A DNA stretch of 64,000 bases from Sphingomonas baiyangensis (GCF_005144715.1 NZ_SWKR01000002.1:1664227-1728226), one strand, 5' to 3'. Shown: positions 16,187 through 24,007, counted from the stretch's first letter. Notes: a model not told the origin generated them from the sequence alone. Numbers and translations: made by a program.

Positions 16187-16881
16187 AGCGGTTCTGGCGC
16201 GAGGTAGCCGTCGCACACGATGCCGGCGGCTGGGGCATCACGCTCGATGCGCGGCCGGTGCGCACGCCCGGCCGCGCCGCGCTCGCGATTCCGACGCAAT
16301 CGCTCGCCGAGGCGATCGCCAGCGAATGGCGCGAGGTCGGCGACACGATCGATCCGCGCGCGATGCCGCTCACCGGCCTCGCCAACGCAGCGATTGACCG
16401 GATCGCGCCCGACGGCGCAGGCTTTGCCGCCGGGCTCGCGCGCTATGCCGAGAGCGATCTGCTCTGCTATCGCGCGGTCGATCCGCCGCCGCTGGTCGCG
16501 CGGCAGGCAGCCGCATGGCAGCCGCTGCTCGACTGGGCGCAGGCGCGCTACGACGTGCATTTCGCGGTGACCGCAGGCGTGCTGCCCGTGGCGCAGCCCC
16601 CCACGACAATCGCGCGACTGGGCGAGGCGATCGCCGCGCAACCGCCCTTCGCGCTGGCGCCGCTCTCGATCGTGACCACGCTTGCGGGCTCGCTCGTGAT
16701 CGCGCTGGCGCTCGCCGAGCAGGCATTTCCTGCCGATGTCCTCTGTGGCGCGGCAACGCTCGACGAGACGTGGCAGGCCGAACTTTGGGGCGATGATTCC
16801 GAAGCCGCCGCCTCGCGTGCGGTCCGCACGCGCGAATATGCCGACGCGGTGCGGTTTCTCGAGGCCTTGCGCGACGCCTGA
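16183..16881 (+). CDS. ATP12-type F1 ATPase assembly chaperone
   Basis: A 232-residue ATP12 family protein. In mitochondria and alphaproteobacteria it binds the free alpha subunit of F1 before assembly. Typical features are the N-terminal KRFWREVAV, LDARPVRTPG (about 18-27), the conserved block ATLDETWQAELWGDD (about 190-204), and a helical C-terminus. Length fits. It is not next to the F1 or F0 genes: the F0 operon lies about 19 kb away on the other strand and no F1 genes are in the window. It ends the fluC-rluC-HAD operon. Confidence 0.9.
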   Translation: MKRFWREVAVAHDAGGWGITLDARPVRTPGRAALAIPTQSLAEAIASEWREVGDTIDPRAMPLTGLANAAIDRIAPDGAGFAAGLARYAESDLLCYRAVDPPPLVARQAAAWQPLLDWAQARYDVHFAVTAGVLPVAQPPTTIARLGEAIAAQPPFALAPLSIVTTLAGSLVIALALAEQAFPADVLCGAATLDETWQAELWGDDSEAAASRAVRTREYADAVRFLEALRDA

Positions 16882-16893
16882 AGCGCAGCAAGC

Positions 16894-16923
16894 AAAAGGG
16901 GGCCGGCATTTCTGCCAGCCCCC
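16894..16923 (-). terminator. Intrinsic terminator for a minus-strand transcript
   Basis: On the minus strand an 11-bp stem (GGGGGCTGGCA with TGCCGGCCCCC, one mismatch) is capped by a GAAA tetraloop and followed by TTTT. On the plus strand there is no T-run, so it does not suit ATP12. It implies transcription coming leftward out of the large non-coding gap. Confidence 0.7.
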
Positions 16924-17561
16924 ATGTCGCCTTCGAGCATATCGCCGGCCTTTCGGCACGACGCACGCATCGGCGGCGGCAGCACCTGCCGGGTTCGTCG
17001 CGATGCTTGCGCATCGCAACCTCGCCGGTGGTGGTTCGGTCGCCGTGGCCGGGTGAGCATATCGAAGCGCGAACGCCTCGCCATGCCACGCACCGGTCGC
17101 AGCGGCCTGTCCGCACGATACCGCAGCGGTATCCTACGGTTCGGACCAACCCTCCACACGCAGGTCTGGGCCCAAAGGCTCCCTACCCCCGTATGGGCGG
17201 CTCGATCCGGCGATCACGATCCTGCGACCGTCATCGCCTTTTGTGCCGCTATCCGCCGCTTCCCAAGCATCGCGTCGAAACGCGATCCTCGTTCGCCGGG
17301 TTCGGCGCCACCCGATCGTCAGCTTGCGGTTTCCCGAAGGCACCAGCGTGCTGCCGATCGTGCAAGCGGTTCGGATCCTTGCGGTTTCCCGGTCGTCACC
17401 GTTCCGTCTGCCCCATGAGAATGACACGCACGCCGAGTCGCTCCAAGCGTCGATCGCGCGCTCGGGCCTGTGGATAACGTGGATTGCGGGGACGAATCGG
17501 CGGCTGCCGGTCGATCCGCTCGGATAGCCGCGTCGCCACCATCTGCCAACCCTGTCGTTTC
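16924..17561 (-). ncRNA. Non-coding gap, candidate minus-strand structured RNA
   Basis: The gap between ATP12 and the next gene (747 bases in all) holds no convincing coding sequence; the open frames in it are Arg/Pro-rich noise. It does hold strong hairpins (GCGATGC/GCATCGC with a GCAA loop on the minus strand at 17000-17018; GATACCG/CGGTATC near 17116-17132), a direct repeat CTTGCGGTTTCCCG at 17323 and 17378, GAGCATATCG at 16935 and 17055, and one perfect DnaA-box sequence (17469-17477). Together with the minus-strand terminator this suggests an RNA gene. I compared it by eye with tmRNA, RNase P RNA, SRP RNA and 6S RNA and found no match. Its 5' end is unknown. Confidence 0.35.
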
Positions 17562-17592
17562 GTTCATGCAACCTCACCGCCGAGGCTGCGTT
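17562..17592 (+). promoter_or_regulatory. GTTCAYGCAACC-N15-CGTT promoter element
   Basis: GTTCATGCAACC, exactly 15 bases, then CGTT, 36 bases before the ATG of the second glycine-zipper gene. It has the same architecture as the element before the first glycine-zipper gene at 11369. Confidence 0.5.
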
Positions 17593-17628
17593 AATTGATC
17601 GAGTTTAGGGAAAGCCAAGGAGTGTATC

Positions 17629-17967
17629 ATGCGTATCCTGATTATTGCCGCCGCCGCCGGTCTTGCGATGCCCGTCGCCATGGCGGTGCCTGCCACCAAG
17701 GTCGAGGCGAAGGCGGCCTATGGCGCGGCGGCCTCGCTCGATCAGCGGCGTGACCGGCGCTATCGCGAGTGGCGCGGCCGCGACGGTCGCCGCTATTGCC
17801 GCAAGCCCGACGGCACGACCGGCCTTGTCGTCGGCGGCGTCGCGGGTGCGCTCGTCGGCCGCACGATCGACACGCGCGGCGACCGTACGCTCGGCACGGT
17901 GCTGGGCGCCGCGGGCGGCGCAGTGGCCGGTCGCGCGATTGAGCGCGGCGGCAGCCGCTGCCGCTAA
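17629..17967 (+). CDS. Exported glycine-zipper protein, short paralogue
   Basis: A 112-residue exported protein. A signal peptide (about 1-23) leads into a short Arg-rich stretch (DRRYREWRGRDGRRYC), then KPDGTTGLVVGGVAGALVG and AAGGAVAGRAIERG, a glycine zipper of the 17-kDa surface antigen/2TM type, with a Cys near the end. The block from RYC onward parallels the C-terminus of the 187-residue protein at 11433. The two are paralogues that differ in the length of the charged middle part. AAGGAG precedes the ATG. Likely an envelope-associated stress protein. Confidence 0.82.
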   Translation: MRILIIAAAAGLAMPVAMAVPATKVEAKAAYGAAASLDQRRDRRYREWRGRDGRRYCRKPDGTTGLVVGGVAGALVGRTIDTRGDRTLGTVLGAAGGAVAGRAIERGGSRCR

Positions 17968-17990
17968 AAGCAGCAGCGATTTCGGAAATA

Positions 17991-18017
17991 GGGCGGGCGG
18001 CGACGTCCGCCCTTTTT
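17991..18017 (+). terminator. Intrinsic terminator
   Basis: GGGCGG/CCGCCC, extendable by two further pairs, followed by TTTTT. It lies 23 bases after the glycine-zipper stop and isolates it from the glycosyltransferase gene. Confidence 0.88.
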
Positions 18018-18064
18018 CGTGGCCGCTGACGCACCGTTAAGCCACGCGCGATAGGGTTAGGTCC

Positions 18065-19240
18065 GTGCTACGCGTGCTCACCCTCTCGACATTGTTCCCC
18101 GATGCGACCCGCCCCAATTTCGGCGTATTCGTCGAGCGGCAGGCGCAGGCGCTTGCCGCGCGCGACGGTGTCGCGGTCCGCGTCGTGGCGCCGCTCGGCA
18201 TCGCGCCCTTTCCGCTGTCGCTGCACCCGCGATATCGCGCGCTCGCGCGGCTACCGATGCGCGAGCAGCGCAACGGCCTTGAAGTTCTTCGGCCACGCTT
18301 TCGCAATCTGCCGGGGCTGGCGGGGCGCCTCCATGCCGCGATGCTCGCGCGTGCGCTCTATCCGGTACTGCGCGACCTGCGTGGCGACTTCGCCTTCGAC
18401 GTCATCGACGCATCGTTCTTCTTTCCCGACGGCCCTGCCGCGATCGCGCTCGGCGAGCGCTTCGGCGTGCCCGTGTCGATCAAGGCGCGCGGCGCCGATG
18501 TGCATCATTGGGGCCGTGCGCCTGCCACCGCCGGGCAGGTCACACGCGCCGCCCGACGCGCCGATGGACTGCTCGCGGTCAGCGCAGCGATGGCGGACGA
18601 TGTCGCCGCGCTTGGCGTGCCACGCGAGCGCGTGCGCGTGCATCACACCGGCGTCGACCAGACTCGCTTCACGCTCGCCGATCGCGACGCGGCGAAAGCG
18701 GTGCTCGGCTTCGCGGGACCGCTCGTCGTCGCGGTCGGCGCGCTCATCGCGCGCAAGGGGCATGACGTGCTGATCGAGGCGATCGCGCAATTGCCCGGCG
18801 TCACGCTCGCGATCGCCGGCCACGGTCCCGAGCGCGGGGCGCTCGAGGCACTGGCCCGCCGCCTGGGCATAAGCGAGCGCGTGCGCCTGCTGGGCAGCGT
18901 CGCGCATGCCGATCTGCCCCCGCTCTATGCTGCCGCCGACGTGTCGGCGCTCGCCTCGTCATCCGAAGGGCTTGCCAATGCCTGGGTCGAGGCACTGGCC
19001 TGTGGCACGCCGATCGTCATTACCGATGCGGGCGGCGCCGCCGAGGTGATCGACCGCCCCGAAGCCGGCCGCATCGTCGCGCGCGACGCCGCCGCCTTCG
19101 CGCGAGGCATCGGCGAGATGCTGGCGCTCGCACCCGATCGGGCACGTGTACGCGAAGCCGCGGCGCGCTTCACCTGGGAGCGCAATGCCGAGGCGTTGCA
19201 CGCGCACCTCGCCGCGCTGGTCGCCACGCGCGAACTATAG
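18065..19240 (+). CDS. Glycosyltransferase family 4
   Basis: A 391-residue GT-B fold enzyme. The N-terminal domain starts LRVLTLSTLFPD and includes the acceptor loop NFGVFVERQ; the C-terminal nucleotide-sugar domain has VHHTGVDQTRF, SSSEGLANAWVEALACGTP (the family E-x7-E region) and DAGGAAEVI. It probably transfers a sugar to a cell-surface polysaccharide or lipid; donor and acceptor cannot be read. It starts with GTG. No exopolysaccharide genes adjoin it. Its last six bases overlap the convergent PLP enzyme. Confidence 0.88.
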   Translation: MLRVLTLSTLFPDATRPNFGVFVERQAQALAARDGVAVRVVAPLGIAPFPLSLHPRYRALARLPMREQRNGLEVLRPRFRNLPGLAGRLHAAMLARALYPVLRDLRGDFAFDVIDASFFFPDGPAAIALGERFGVPVSIKARGADVHHWGRAPATAGQVTRAARRADGLLAVSAAMADDVAALGVPRERVRVHHTGVDQTRFTLADRDAAKAVLGFAGPLVVAVGALIARKGHDVLIEAIAQLPGVTLAIAGHGPERGALEALARRLGISERVRLLGSVAHADLPPLYAAADVSALASSSEGLANAWVEALACGTPIVITDAGGAAEVIDRPEAGRIVARDAAAFARGIGEMLALAPDRARVREAAARFTWERNAEALHAHLAALVATREL

Positions 19241-20371
19241 CGCGGCGGCGGCGGCGCAGAAGCGGTCGATATCGCGCTCGTCATGATAGAGGCCAAGCCC
19301 GATGCGCAGTACGTCGCCGCGCACGTCGGTCACGATATCCTGCATCAGCAAAGCTGCCTGCCAGTCGGCCGCGCGCGGGCTGGCGAGCGCGATGAAGCGG
19401 TTGCTGTGCCCCTCGCCCGGCGGATTGCGAAGCTCGGCATCGCCGAGCGGCGTCCGCTCGATCCCGGCAAGCAGTTGCGCGACGAGCGGCGCGACATGCG
19501 CGCTGATGCGCGCGGTCGACAGCCCCTCGCGCGCCAGCATGTCGCGCACCGCGACGAAGCGGTAGAGCCCGGCAGGATCGAAGGTCGCACCCATGAAGCG
19601 CCGGGCATCGACGTGGTGCGCGACGGGCGCAGGCAAGGGCGGATCGGCATCGGTGGCGAACCACCCCGTCACCACCGGCTCGGGCGCGAAGCCCGGCGGC
19701 GCGTGCAGCAGCGCCACCCCCTCGCCCGCCATCGCATATTTGTACCCGCCGGCCGTGTAGAAGGCGCGATCGGCGATGGCCGACCAGTCGGTCTCGACCG
19801 CCATGAACGCGTGATAGCCGTCGACGAGCAGCCATGGCCCTTCGGGGCGCGCGAGCGCCGCCAGCGGCTCGATCGCCCTGCACGCGCGCCCGCTCGCATA
19901 GCCCACCTGACTGACGACGATCAGGTCATGCTCGCCGACGCGCGCGCGCGCCACAAGTGCCTCGGCATCGTCGAACGCCACACGCTCGATCACGGCGTGC
20001 CCGGCCTCCTCCCAACGCCGCGCCTGCCGCTCGAAGCTCGCGAACTCGCCATCGGTCGCGAGGATGCGCAACGGGCGACGCGGGAGTGCCGAGGCGATGC
20101 GCAGCAGAAAGTCATGCGTATTACCGGCAAAGCAGATGCTCGCGGCATCGGGCAGGCGCAGTTCGTGCGCGACATGCGCCTGCGCGGCGGGCCATATCTC
20201 GTCGAGCACGCGCCGCCATTTGGCGCCGCCCCACCGCGCGGCATCGTCCCACGCCGCCTGATGACCGAGAAAGCTCGCATCGGGCCACAGCCCGTGGCCG
20301 TGCGCGACCATGTTCAGCCGCTCGGGCGCGGCGGCCAGCGATCGCTGGAACAGATGCTTGTAGCTCGTCAC
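19235..20371 (-). CDS. Class V aminotransferase-fold PLP enzyme
   Basis: A 378-residue PLP-dependent enzyme related to kynureninases and cysteine desulfurases. Conserved points are FAGNTHDFLLR near residue 82, VSQVGYASG, LLVDGYHAF (with the cofactor Asp) and GGYKYAMAGEG holding the Schiff-base Lys. The kynurenine pathway is not present nearby, so kynureninase activity is unsupported; the safest call is a class V aminotransferase-like protein. It converges on the glycosyltransferase with a six-base overlap of coding ends. Confidence 0.8.
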   Translation of the reverse strand: MTSYKHLFQRSLAAAPERLNMVAHGHGLWPDASFLGHQAAWDDAARWGGAKWRRVLDEIWPAAQAHVAHELRLPDAASICFAGNTHDFLLRIASALPRRPLRILATDGEFASFERQARRWEEAGHAVIERVAFDDAEALVARARVGEHDLIVVSQVGYASGRACRAIEPLAALARPEGPWLLVDGYHAFMAVETDWSAIADRAFYTAGGYKYAMAGEGVALLHAPPGFAPEPVVTGWFATDADPPLPAPVAHHVDARRFMGATFDPAGLYRFVAVRDMLAREGLSTARISAHVAPLVAQLLAGIERTPLGDAELRNPPGEGHSNRFIALASPRAADWQAALLMQDIVTDVRGDVLRIGLGLYHDERDIDRFCAAAAAL

Positions 20372-20422
20372 CCGCGCGTTCTGCCGCGTGCCGCCGGTGC
20401 GCGCAACGATACCAACGGCGGA

Positions 20423-21307
20423 TCAGGAAGCCGCCACGAACGGCGGCGCCTCGGGCGGCACCGCGGCGTTGCGCCAGCGCGCGACGGGCACCGTTTCGAT
20501 ACTGCCGTCAGCCAGCCGCCGTCGCTGGATCAGCGCCGCGCCCGACTGCACCGTATTGCCGATCGCCGCACGCGTGCGCACCCAGAAGGTGTCGGAGGAA
20601 AAGCGCGTGCCCGGCGGGACGCTCAGGTTGAGCTCGCCGAGCGTTTCGGACGTGATCGCGCCCTCGCGCTCGCGGATCGCGAGCAGCTGGTCGGCCACGG
20701 ACTCGTCGCGAAACAGGAAGGCGAGCATCTCGCGCGGCGCGGCGTTCAAATTGATCTGCGTCGTGCCGGGTAGCGCCGTCACCAGCGCCTGTACGCGATC
20801 GGCCACCTCGGGCTCGATCCCCGCCAGCCGGATCGGGCGCAGGTCGGTGATCGGCCCGAAGCCGCGGACATAGGCGATGGCGGCGAGCGTCTGCTCCTCG
20901 TCGAACCCCGCCTCGCGCGCGATCGCGGCGAACTGGATGACGGGCGCCGCCTCGCCGGTACGCAGGTTGTTGATGTTGAACCGCCCCTCGGCATCGGCGA
21001 TCACGAGGTCGAAGCTGCCGCCCTCGATCGCGATGCCGCTTTCAGCCAGCGCCGCCCATGGCTCGCCGCGATGATCGGTGTCGGGTGCCTCGGCGGCATC
21101 GCGGCGCAGCGCCACCACCGCCGAGACCTCGCCGCCGCGCACGATCGCCAGCGCGCGCGCCGCCTCGCGCATTCGCAGGCTCGACCCGAGCGCCAGCTCC
21201 TCGCGGTTGACCATCAGCAGCACCATCGCGCTGGCGATGGCGACGAACAGCAGCACGTTGACGAGGATCATGCCCTGCTCGCGGGCCGGAACTTCGCTGC
21301 GGCTCAC
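20423..21307 (-). CDS. gspK: Type II secretion minor pseudopilin GspK
   Basis: A 294-residue minor pseudopilin that caps the T2SS pseudopilus in the periplasm. The N-terminus has the prepilin form: a short charged leader, then REQG before MILVNVLLFVAIASAMV, so cleavage would follow Gly. A helical domain with FNINNLRTG and the conserved INLNAAPREML stretch are typical. It starts at GTG within the gspJ stop (GTGA), which indicates coupling. The GspK-specific Glu5 is not obvious (the mature start is MILVN), as expected, because K lacks it. Confidence 0.88.
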   Translation of the reverse strand: MSRSEVPAREQGMILVNVLLFVAIASAMVLLMVNREELALGSSLRMREAARALAIVRGGEVSAVVALRRDAAEAPDTDHRGEPWAALAESGIAIEGGSFDLVIADAEGRFNINNLRTGEAAPVIQFAAIAREAGFDEEQTLAAIAYVRGFGPITDLRPIRLAGIEPEVADRVQALVTALPGTTQINLNAAPREMLAFLFRDESVADQLLAIREREGAITSETLGELNLSVPPGTRFSSDTFWVRTRAAIGNTVQSGAALIQRRRLADGSIETVPVARWRNAAVPPEAPPFVAAS

Positions 21308-21849
21308 GGTCCGCCGACCGCGCCTGCGGGAAGTGCCACCACCCGGCGCAGCACGCCGCGCCCCTCGATATCGGCCTGCATCTCGATCGCGTCGGGCCAG
21401 TCCTCGGCGGCTTCGGCATCGAGCGGCCACGCGCCTGCCCAATTGCCGCCCTGCGCGAAGCGGAATCGCAACGCGCGCACATCGGGGATCACCTGCTGCG
21501 CCGCACCGCCCAGCCGCCGGACCAGCGCGCCATCGGCAAGCGTGTAACGCAGTTCGACCGGCGGCCCGCCGAAACCCGGTGCGACGCGCGTGAACACCAG
21601 CTCGCTGCCGTCGCTCACCACGCGCCCGCGCGCGATCTGCTCGACGTCGCTCGAGAACACGAATGCGCCGCGCTGCACCGCCGCCAGCGCATCGAGCCGC
21701 GTGGCGGTGCGCGTCTGCACGCCGATGATTGAATCAACGAGACCGAGCCCCGCCACCGCGATCAGCGCGAACAGCGCGAGCGAGATCATCAGCTCGATCA
21801 GCGTGAAACCGGCTTCGCGCTCGCGGCGCGGCGGGACGAAAGGGTTCAT
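21304..21849 (-). CDS. gspJ: Type II secretion minor pseudopilin GspJ
   Basis: A 181-residue pseudopilin. The prepilin signature REAGFTLIELMISLALFAL gives a leader of 14 residues, cleavage after Gly and the key Glu5. A beta-rich minor-pseudopilin domain follows, with VAPGFGGPPVELRYTL. The ATG abuts an 18-bp inverted repeat with no Shine-Dalgarno sequence; a GTG at 21948 reading through the repeat would add 33 residues to the leader, less likely for a prepilin. gspI and gspH, which usually precede it, are absent here. Confidence 0.88.
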   Translation of the reverse strand: MNPFVPPRREREAGFTLIELMISLALFALIAVAGLGLVDSIIGVQTRTATRLDALAAVQRGAFVFSSDVEQIARGRVVSDGSELVFTRVAPGFGGPPVELRYTLADGALVRRLGGAAQQVIPDVRALRFRFAQGGNWAGAWPLDAEAAEDWPDAIEMQADIEGRGVLRRVVALPAGAVGGP

Positions 21850-21850
21850 G

Positions 21851-21916
21851 CGCGCAGAGGCGCAGAGGACGCAGAGTATTTGAGAAAGCGCTTCGCGCCC
21901 TCTGCGCCTCTGCGCG
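21851..21916. repeat. 18-bp perfect inverted repeat at the gspJ start
   Basis: CGCGCAGAGGCGCAGAGG and its exact complement are separated by 30 bases. Each arm is itself built of tandem GCAGAGGC-like units. The left arm begins two bases from the gspJ start codon, so a hairpin in the mRNA would occlude the ribosome-binding region. It lies between the PBP-activator-like gene and gspJ and resembles a dispersed palindromic repeat. Confidence 0.75.
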
Positions 21917-21940
21917 AAAATCTTCACCCCGCGCGCCCGC

Positions 21941-22981
21941 TCAGGCACCGCGGCTCATCGCCACCTTGCGATAGCCGTCGGGCCCGGCGACGACGATCGC
22001 CATGTCGCGCGCGACGCTGCCGTCCTCACGGAAGCGCAAAGGGCCGGTGGCGCCGGGCCATTCGGGTTCGGCGAGCAGGCCCGCGCGGCTCAGCGCATCG
22101 CGCTCGCGCAGCGCGACGGTGATGGCGGCGGCATCGTGCGCCAGCGCCGCGATCGCGCCCGGTGCGCCGCCCATCCGCCCTTCATAGGCGCTGGCGAAGG
22201 TGCCGAACGCCTCGGGATCGGGGCTGGCAAGCCAGCTTCCCGCGAGCGTCTCGAGTGCCTGCGGACGGTGGTCGAGCGCCTGCACCGTGCCCAGCAGCTG
22301 AATCCCCGAGTCGCGCAGGTTGCGCGCCGCCGCCAGCATCGTCTCGCCACCGCCGGGGATCATCACCGCATCGGGCGCCTCGCCCGCGGCGGGCAGCGGC
22401 TGCCCCGCCGCCACGTCGATGCGGCGCACCTCGAGATTGAGCTCGCCCTGCAACTGCTCGGCGGCGATGCCCGCAGCGACCGCCCACGGCGCGCCATCGC
22501 CCACCACCGCCACGCGGCGGACGCCGCGCGAGCGCGCATAGCGCAGCACCGCGCCCGTCACCTGCCGCGCGGTAACGCCCATCACAAAGGCACCCGTGCC
22601 GCGCGCCAGCGGATCGTTCGAGAAGGATAGCACCGGTACGCGGCCGGCAACCGCGTTCGCGACCGCAGCCGTCTCGCTCGACAAGAGCGGACCCAGAATC
22701 ATCGCGCACCCGCGCTTCACCGCGTGCGACGCCGCCTGCGCCGCGCCGGCGGGCGTGCCGCCGGTATCGATCGCGAGCAGCCGCTCGGGCGTCGTTTCGG
22801 CGAGCATCGCCGCGCGCTGCATGCTAAGCCCCAGCGCGGCGTGTGTGCCCGTCAACGGCACCAGCAGCGCCACCGGCCGTTTATCGGCCTTCTTCGCCGC
22901 AAACAGGGGAGACGCGGCCCATGTCGCCGACGATACGACGAGGGTGGATCGCAGAAACGACAATGCAGCCCGCCGGTTCAT
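21941..22981 (-). CDS. Periplasmic-binding / LppC-like protein (putative PBP activator)
   Basis: A 346-residue protein with a type 1 periplasmic-binding fold, like branched-chain amino acid binding proteins and the PBP activator LpoA/LppC. The N-terminus MNRRAALSFLRS followed by a hydrophobic stretch suggests export, possibly through Tat. The core begins VALLVPLTGTHAALGLSMQ and includes MILGPLLSSETAAVAN and VPVLSFSND. No permease or ATPase genes adjoin it, which favours an LppC-like role over a transporter. GGGAG lies about nine bases before the ATG. Its start overlaps head-on with gspN. Confidence 0.72.
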   Translation of the reverse strand: MNRRAALSFLRSTLVVSSATWAASPLFAAKKADKRPVALLVPLTGTHAALGLSMQRAAMLAETTPERLLAIDTGGTPAGAAQAASHAVKRGCAMILGPLLSSETAAVANAVAGRVPVLSFSNDPLARGTGAFVMGVTARQVTGAVLRYARSRGVRRVAVVGDGAPWAVAAGIAAEQLQGELNLEVRRIDVAAGQPLPAAGEAPDAVMIPGGGETMLAAARNLRDSGIQLLGTVQALDHRPQALETLAGSWLASPDPEAFGTFASAYEGRMGGAPGAIAALAHDAAAITVALRERDALSRAGLLAEPEWPGATGPLRFREDGSVARDMAIVVAGPDGYRKVAMSRGA

Positions 22982-23718
22982 CGGCGCCACTCCCTGATCC
23001 CAAGCTACAGGCACGCAGGCGTCTTATCGTGTTCGCGGGGGTGGGGATAGCCGCCTATGTGCTGGCGATGCTGGCGACGATGCCGGTCGGCGTGTTCCTC
23101 AAGAACCGGCCCTGGCGCACGGGCGTGGCGGGCACGGTGTGGAACGGCGAGGTCGGCGTGGCGGGCGGCAGCGTCGTCGCGTGGCAATGGGCGCCGCTGC
23201 GCTCGATCGCCAATCTGGGCTTCGCGGTCGACTGGACGGCGAAGGGCCCCGATACCGACCTTGGCGGCCAAGCGATCCTGTGGCCGGGCGGCGCAAGGCT
23301 CGACAATGTGAGCGGATCGGCCGATTCGTCGCTGCTCGCGGCACTCGCCCCCAATCTGCCCTTCCGCTGCGACGTGACGATGCAGGTCGAGCTGCCGCGC
23401 CTCGTGCTCGGCGCATCGCCGATGGCGGCAGGCAATGTGACGATCGATCCGGGCAGTTGCGCCGCCGTCACCGCCGCCGGTCCGGGCCTCGCGACGCCCG
23501 GCGCGCCCGTGCCCACGCCCGCGATGATCCTCGTCGCCGAGCATATCGGCACCGAAAGCCGCATCCGCCTTGCGCCAATGGGGCAGCGCCGCCGCACGCT
23601 CATCGACGCCGCGCTCGCCGAGGATGGCGGCTACCGCGTGACGCTGACGCAGGATGGCGCGGCGATGCTGCCGTTCACTGGACTGCCCGCCGGCGTGACG
23701 GTGGAAAGCGAACTATAG
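22963..23718 (+). CDS. gspN: Type II secretion protein GspN
   Basis: A 251-residue bitopic inner membrane protein. A basic segment (QARRR) and one membrane helix (about 22-42) lead to a periplasmic beta-rich domain with GVAGTVWNGEVGV, a GspN hallmark, and LRSIANLGFAVDW. GspN is an accessory T2SS component of uncertain function. The ATG at 22963 makes its first 19 bases overlap the divergent LppC-like gene; GTG at 23029 would avoid this but would drop the positive residues before the helix. It is opposite in strand to gspJ and gspK, so the T2SS genes are split here. Confidence 0.8.
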   Translation: MQPAGSSAPLPDPKLQARRRLIVFAGVGIAAYVLAMLATMPVGVFLKNRPWRTGVAGTVWNGEVGVAGGSVVAWQWAPLRSIANLGFAVDWTAKGPDTDLGGQAILWPGGARLDNVSGSADSSLLAALAPNLPFRCDVTMQVELPRLVLGASPMAAGNVTIDPGSCAAVTAAGPGLATPGAPVPTPAMILVAEHIGTESRIRLAPMGQRRRTLIDAALAEDGGYRVTLTQDGAAMLPFTGLPAGVTVESEL

Positions 23719-23725
23719 GCGCGGT

Positions 23726-24007
23726 TCAGCGGAAATTGTCGGCATAGGCCTGGAGCTTGAGCTTGCGCTCGGGCGCCGGGATCACATGCGCCTCGATGCC
23801 TTCGCGCTCGGCATAGGCAAGGGCTGCTTCGGCGCTCGGAAACTCGAGCTTCACCTGCTGGCGCGTGTCGCCCGAGCCGGCCCAGCCCGTGAGCGGATCG
23901 GCGCGCTTGGCCTCGACGGGCTCGAACTCGAGCACCCAGTTCTGCGTGTTGGCACGGCCCGAGGACATGGCGTTCTTGGGGCGGCGATAGATGCGTGCGG
24001 TCGGCAT
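23726..24007 (-). CDS. NDUFS4-type complex I accessory subunit
   Basis: A 93-residue protein of the ETC complex I subunit family (mitochondrial NDUFS4/AQDQ). PTARIYRRPKNAMSSGRANT at the start, WVLEFEP, LTGWAGSGDTRQQV and FPSAEAALAYAEREG are classic. It is found in alphaproteobacteria as a supernumerary subunit of NADH:ubiquinone oxidoreductase. AAGGAG overlaps the hrpB stop codon, so the two are coupled. The nuo genes are not in the window. Confidence 0.92.
   Translation of the reverse strand: MPTARIYRRPKNAMSSGRANTQNWVLEFEPVEAKRADPLTGWAGSGDTRQQVKLEFPSAEAALAYAEREGIEAHVIPAPERKLKLQAYADNFR

Noticed and set aside
17469..17477. Perfect DnaA-box sequence TTATCCACA (minus strand), possible origin
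   Set aside because: Only one box found, no AT-rich unwinding region, and none of the usual alphaproteobacterial origin neighbours. One chance copy in 64 kb is unsurprising.
16882..17628. tmRNA, RNase P RNA, SRP RNA or a tRNA in the large gap
   Set aside because: None of the conserved cores of these RNAs (for example the tmRNA 5' end, the RNase P GAGGAAAGTCC block, the SRP GGAAGCAGCC loop, a tRNA T-loop with matching stems) could be found on either strand.
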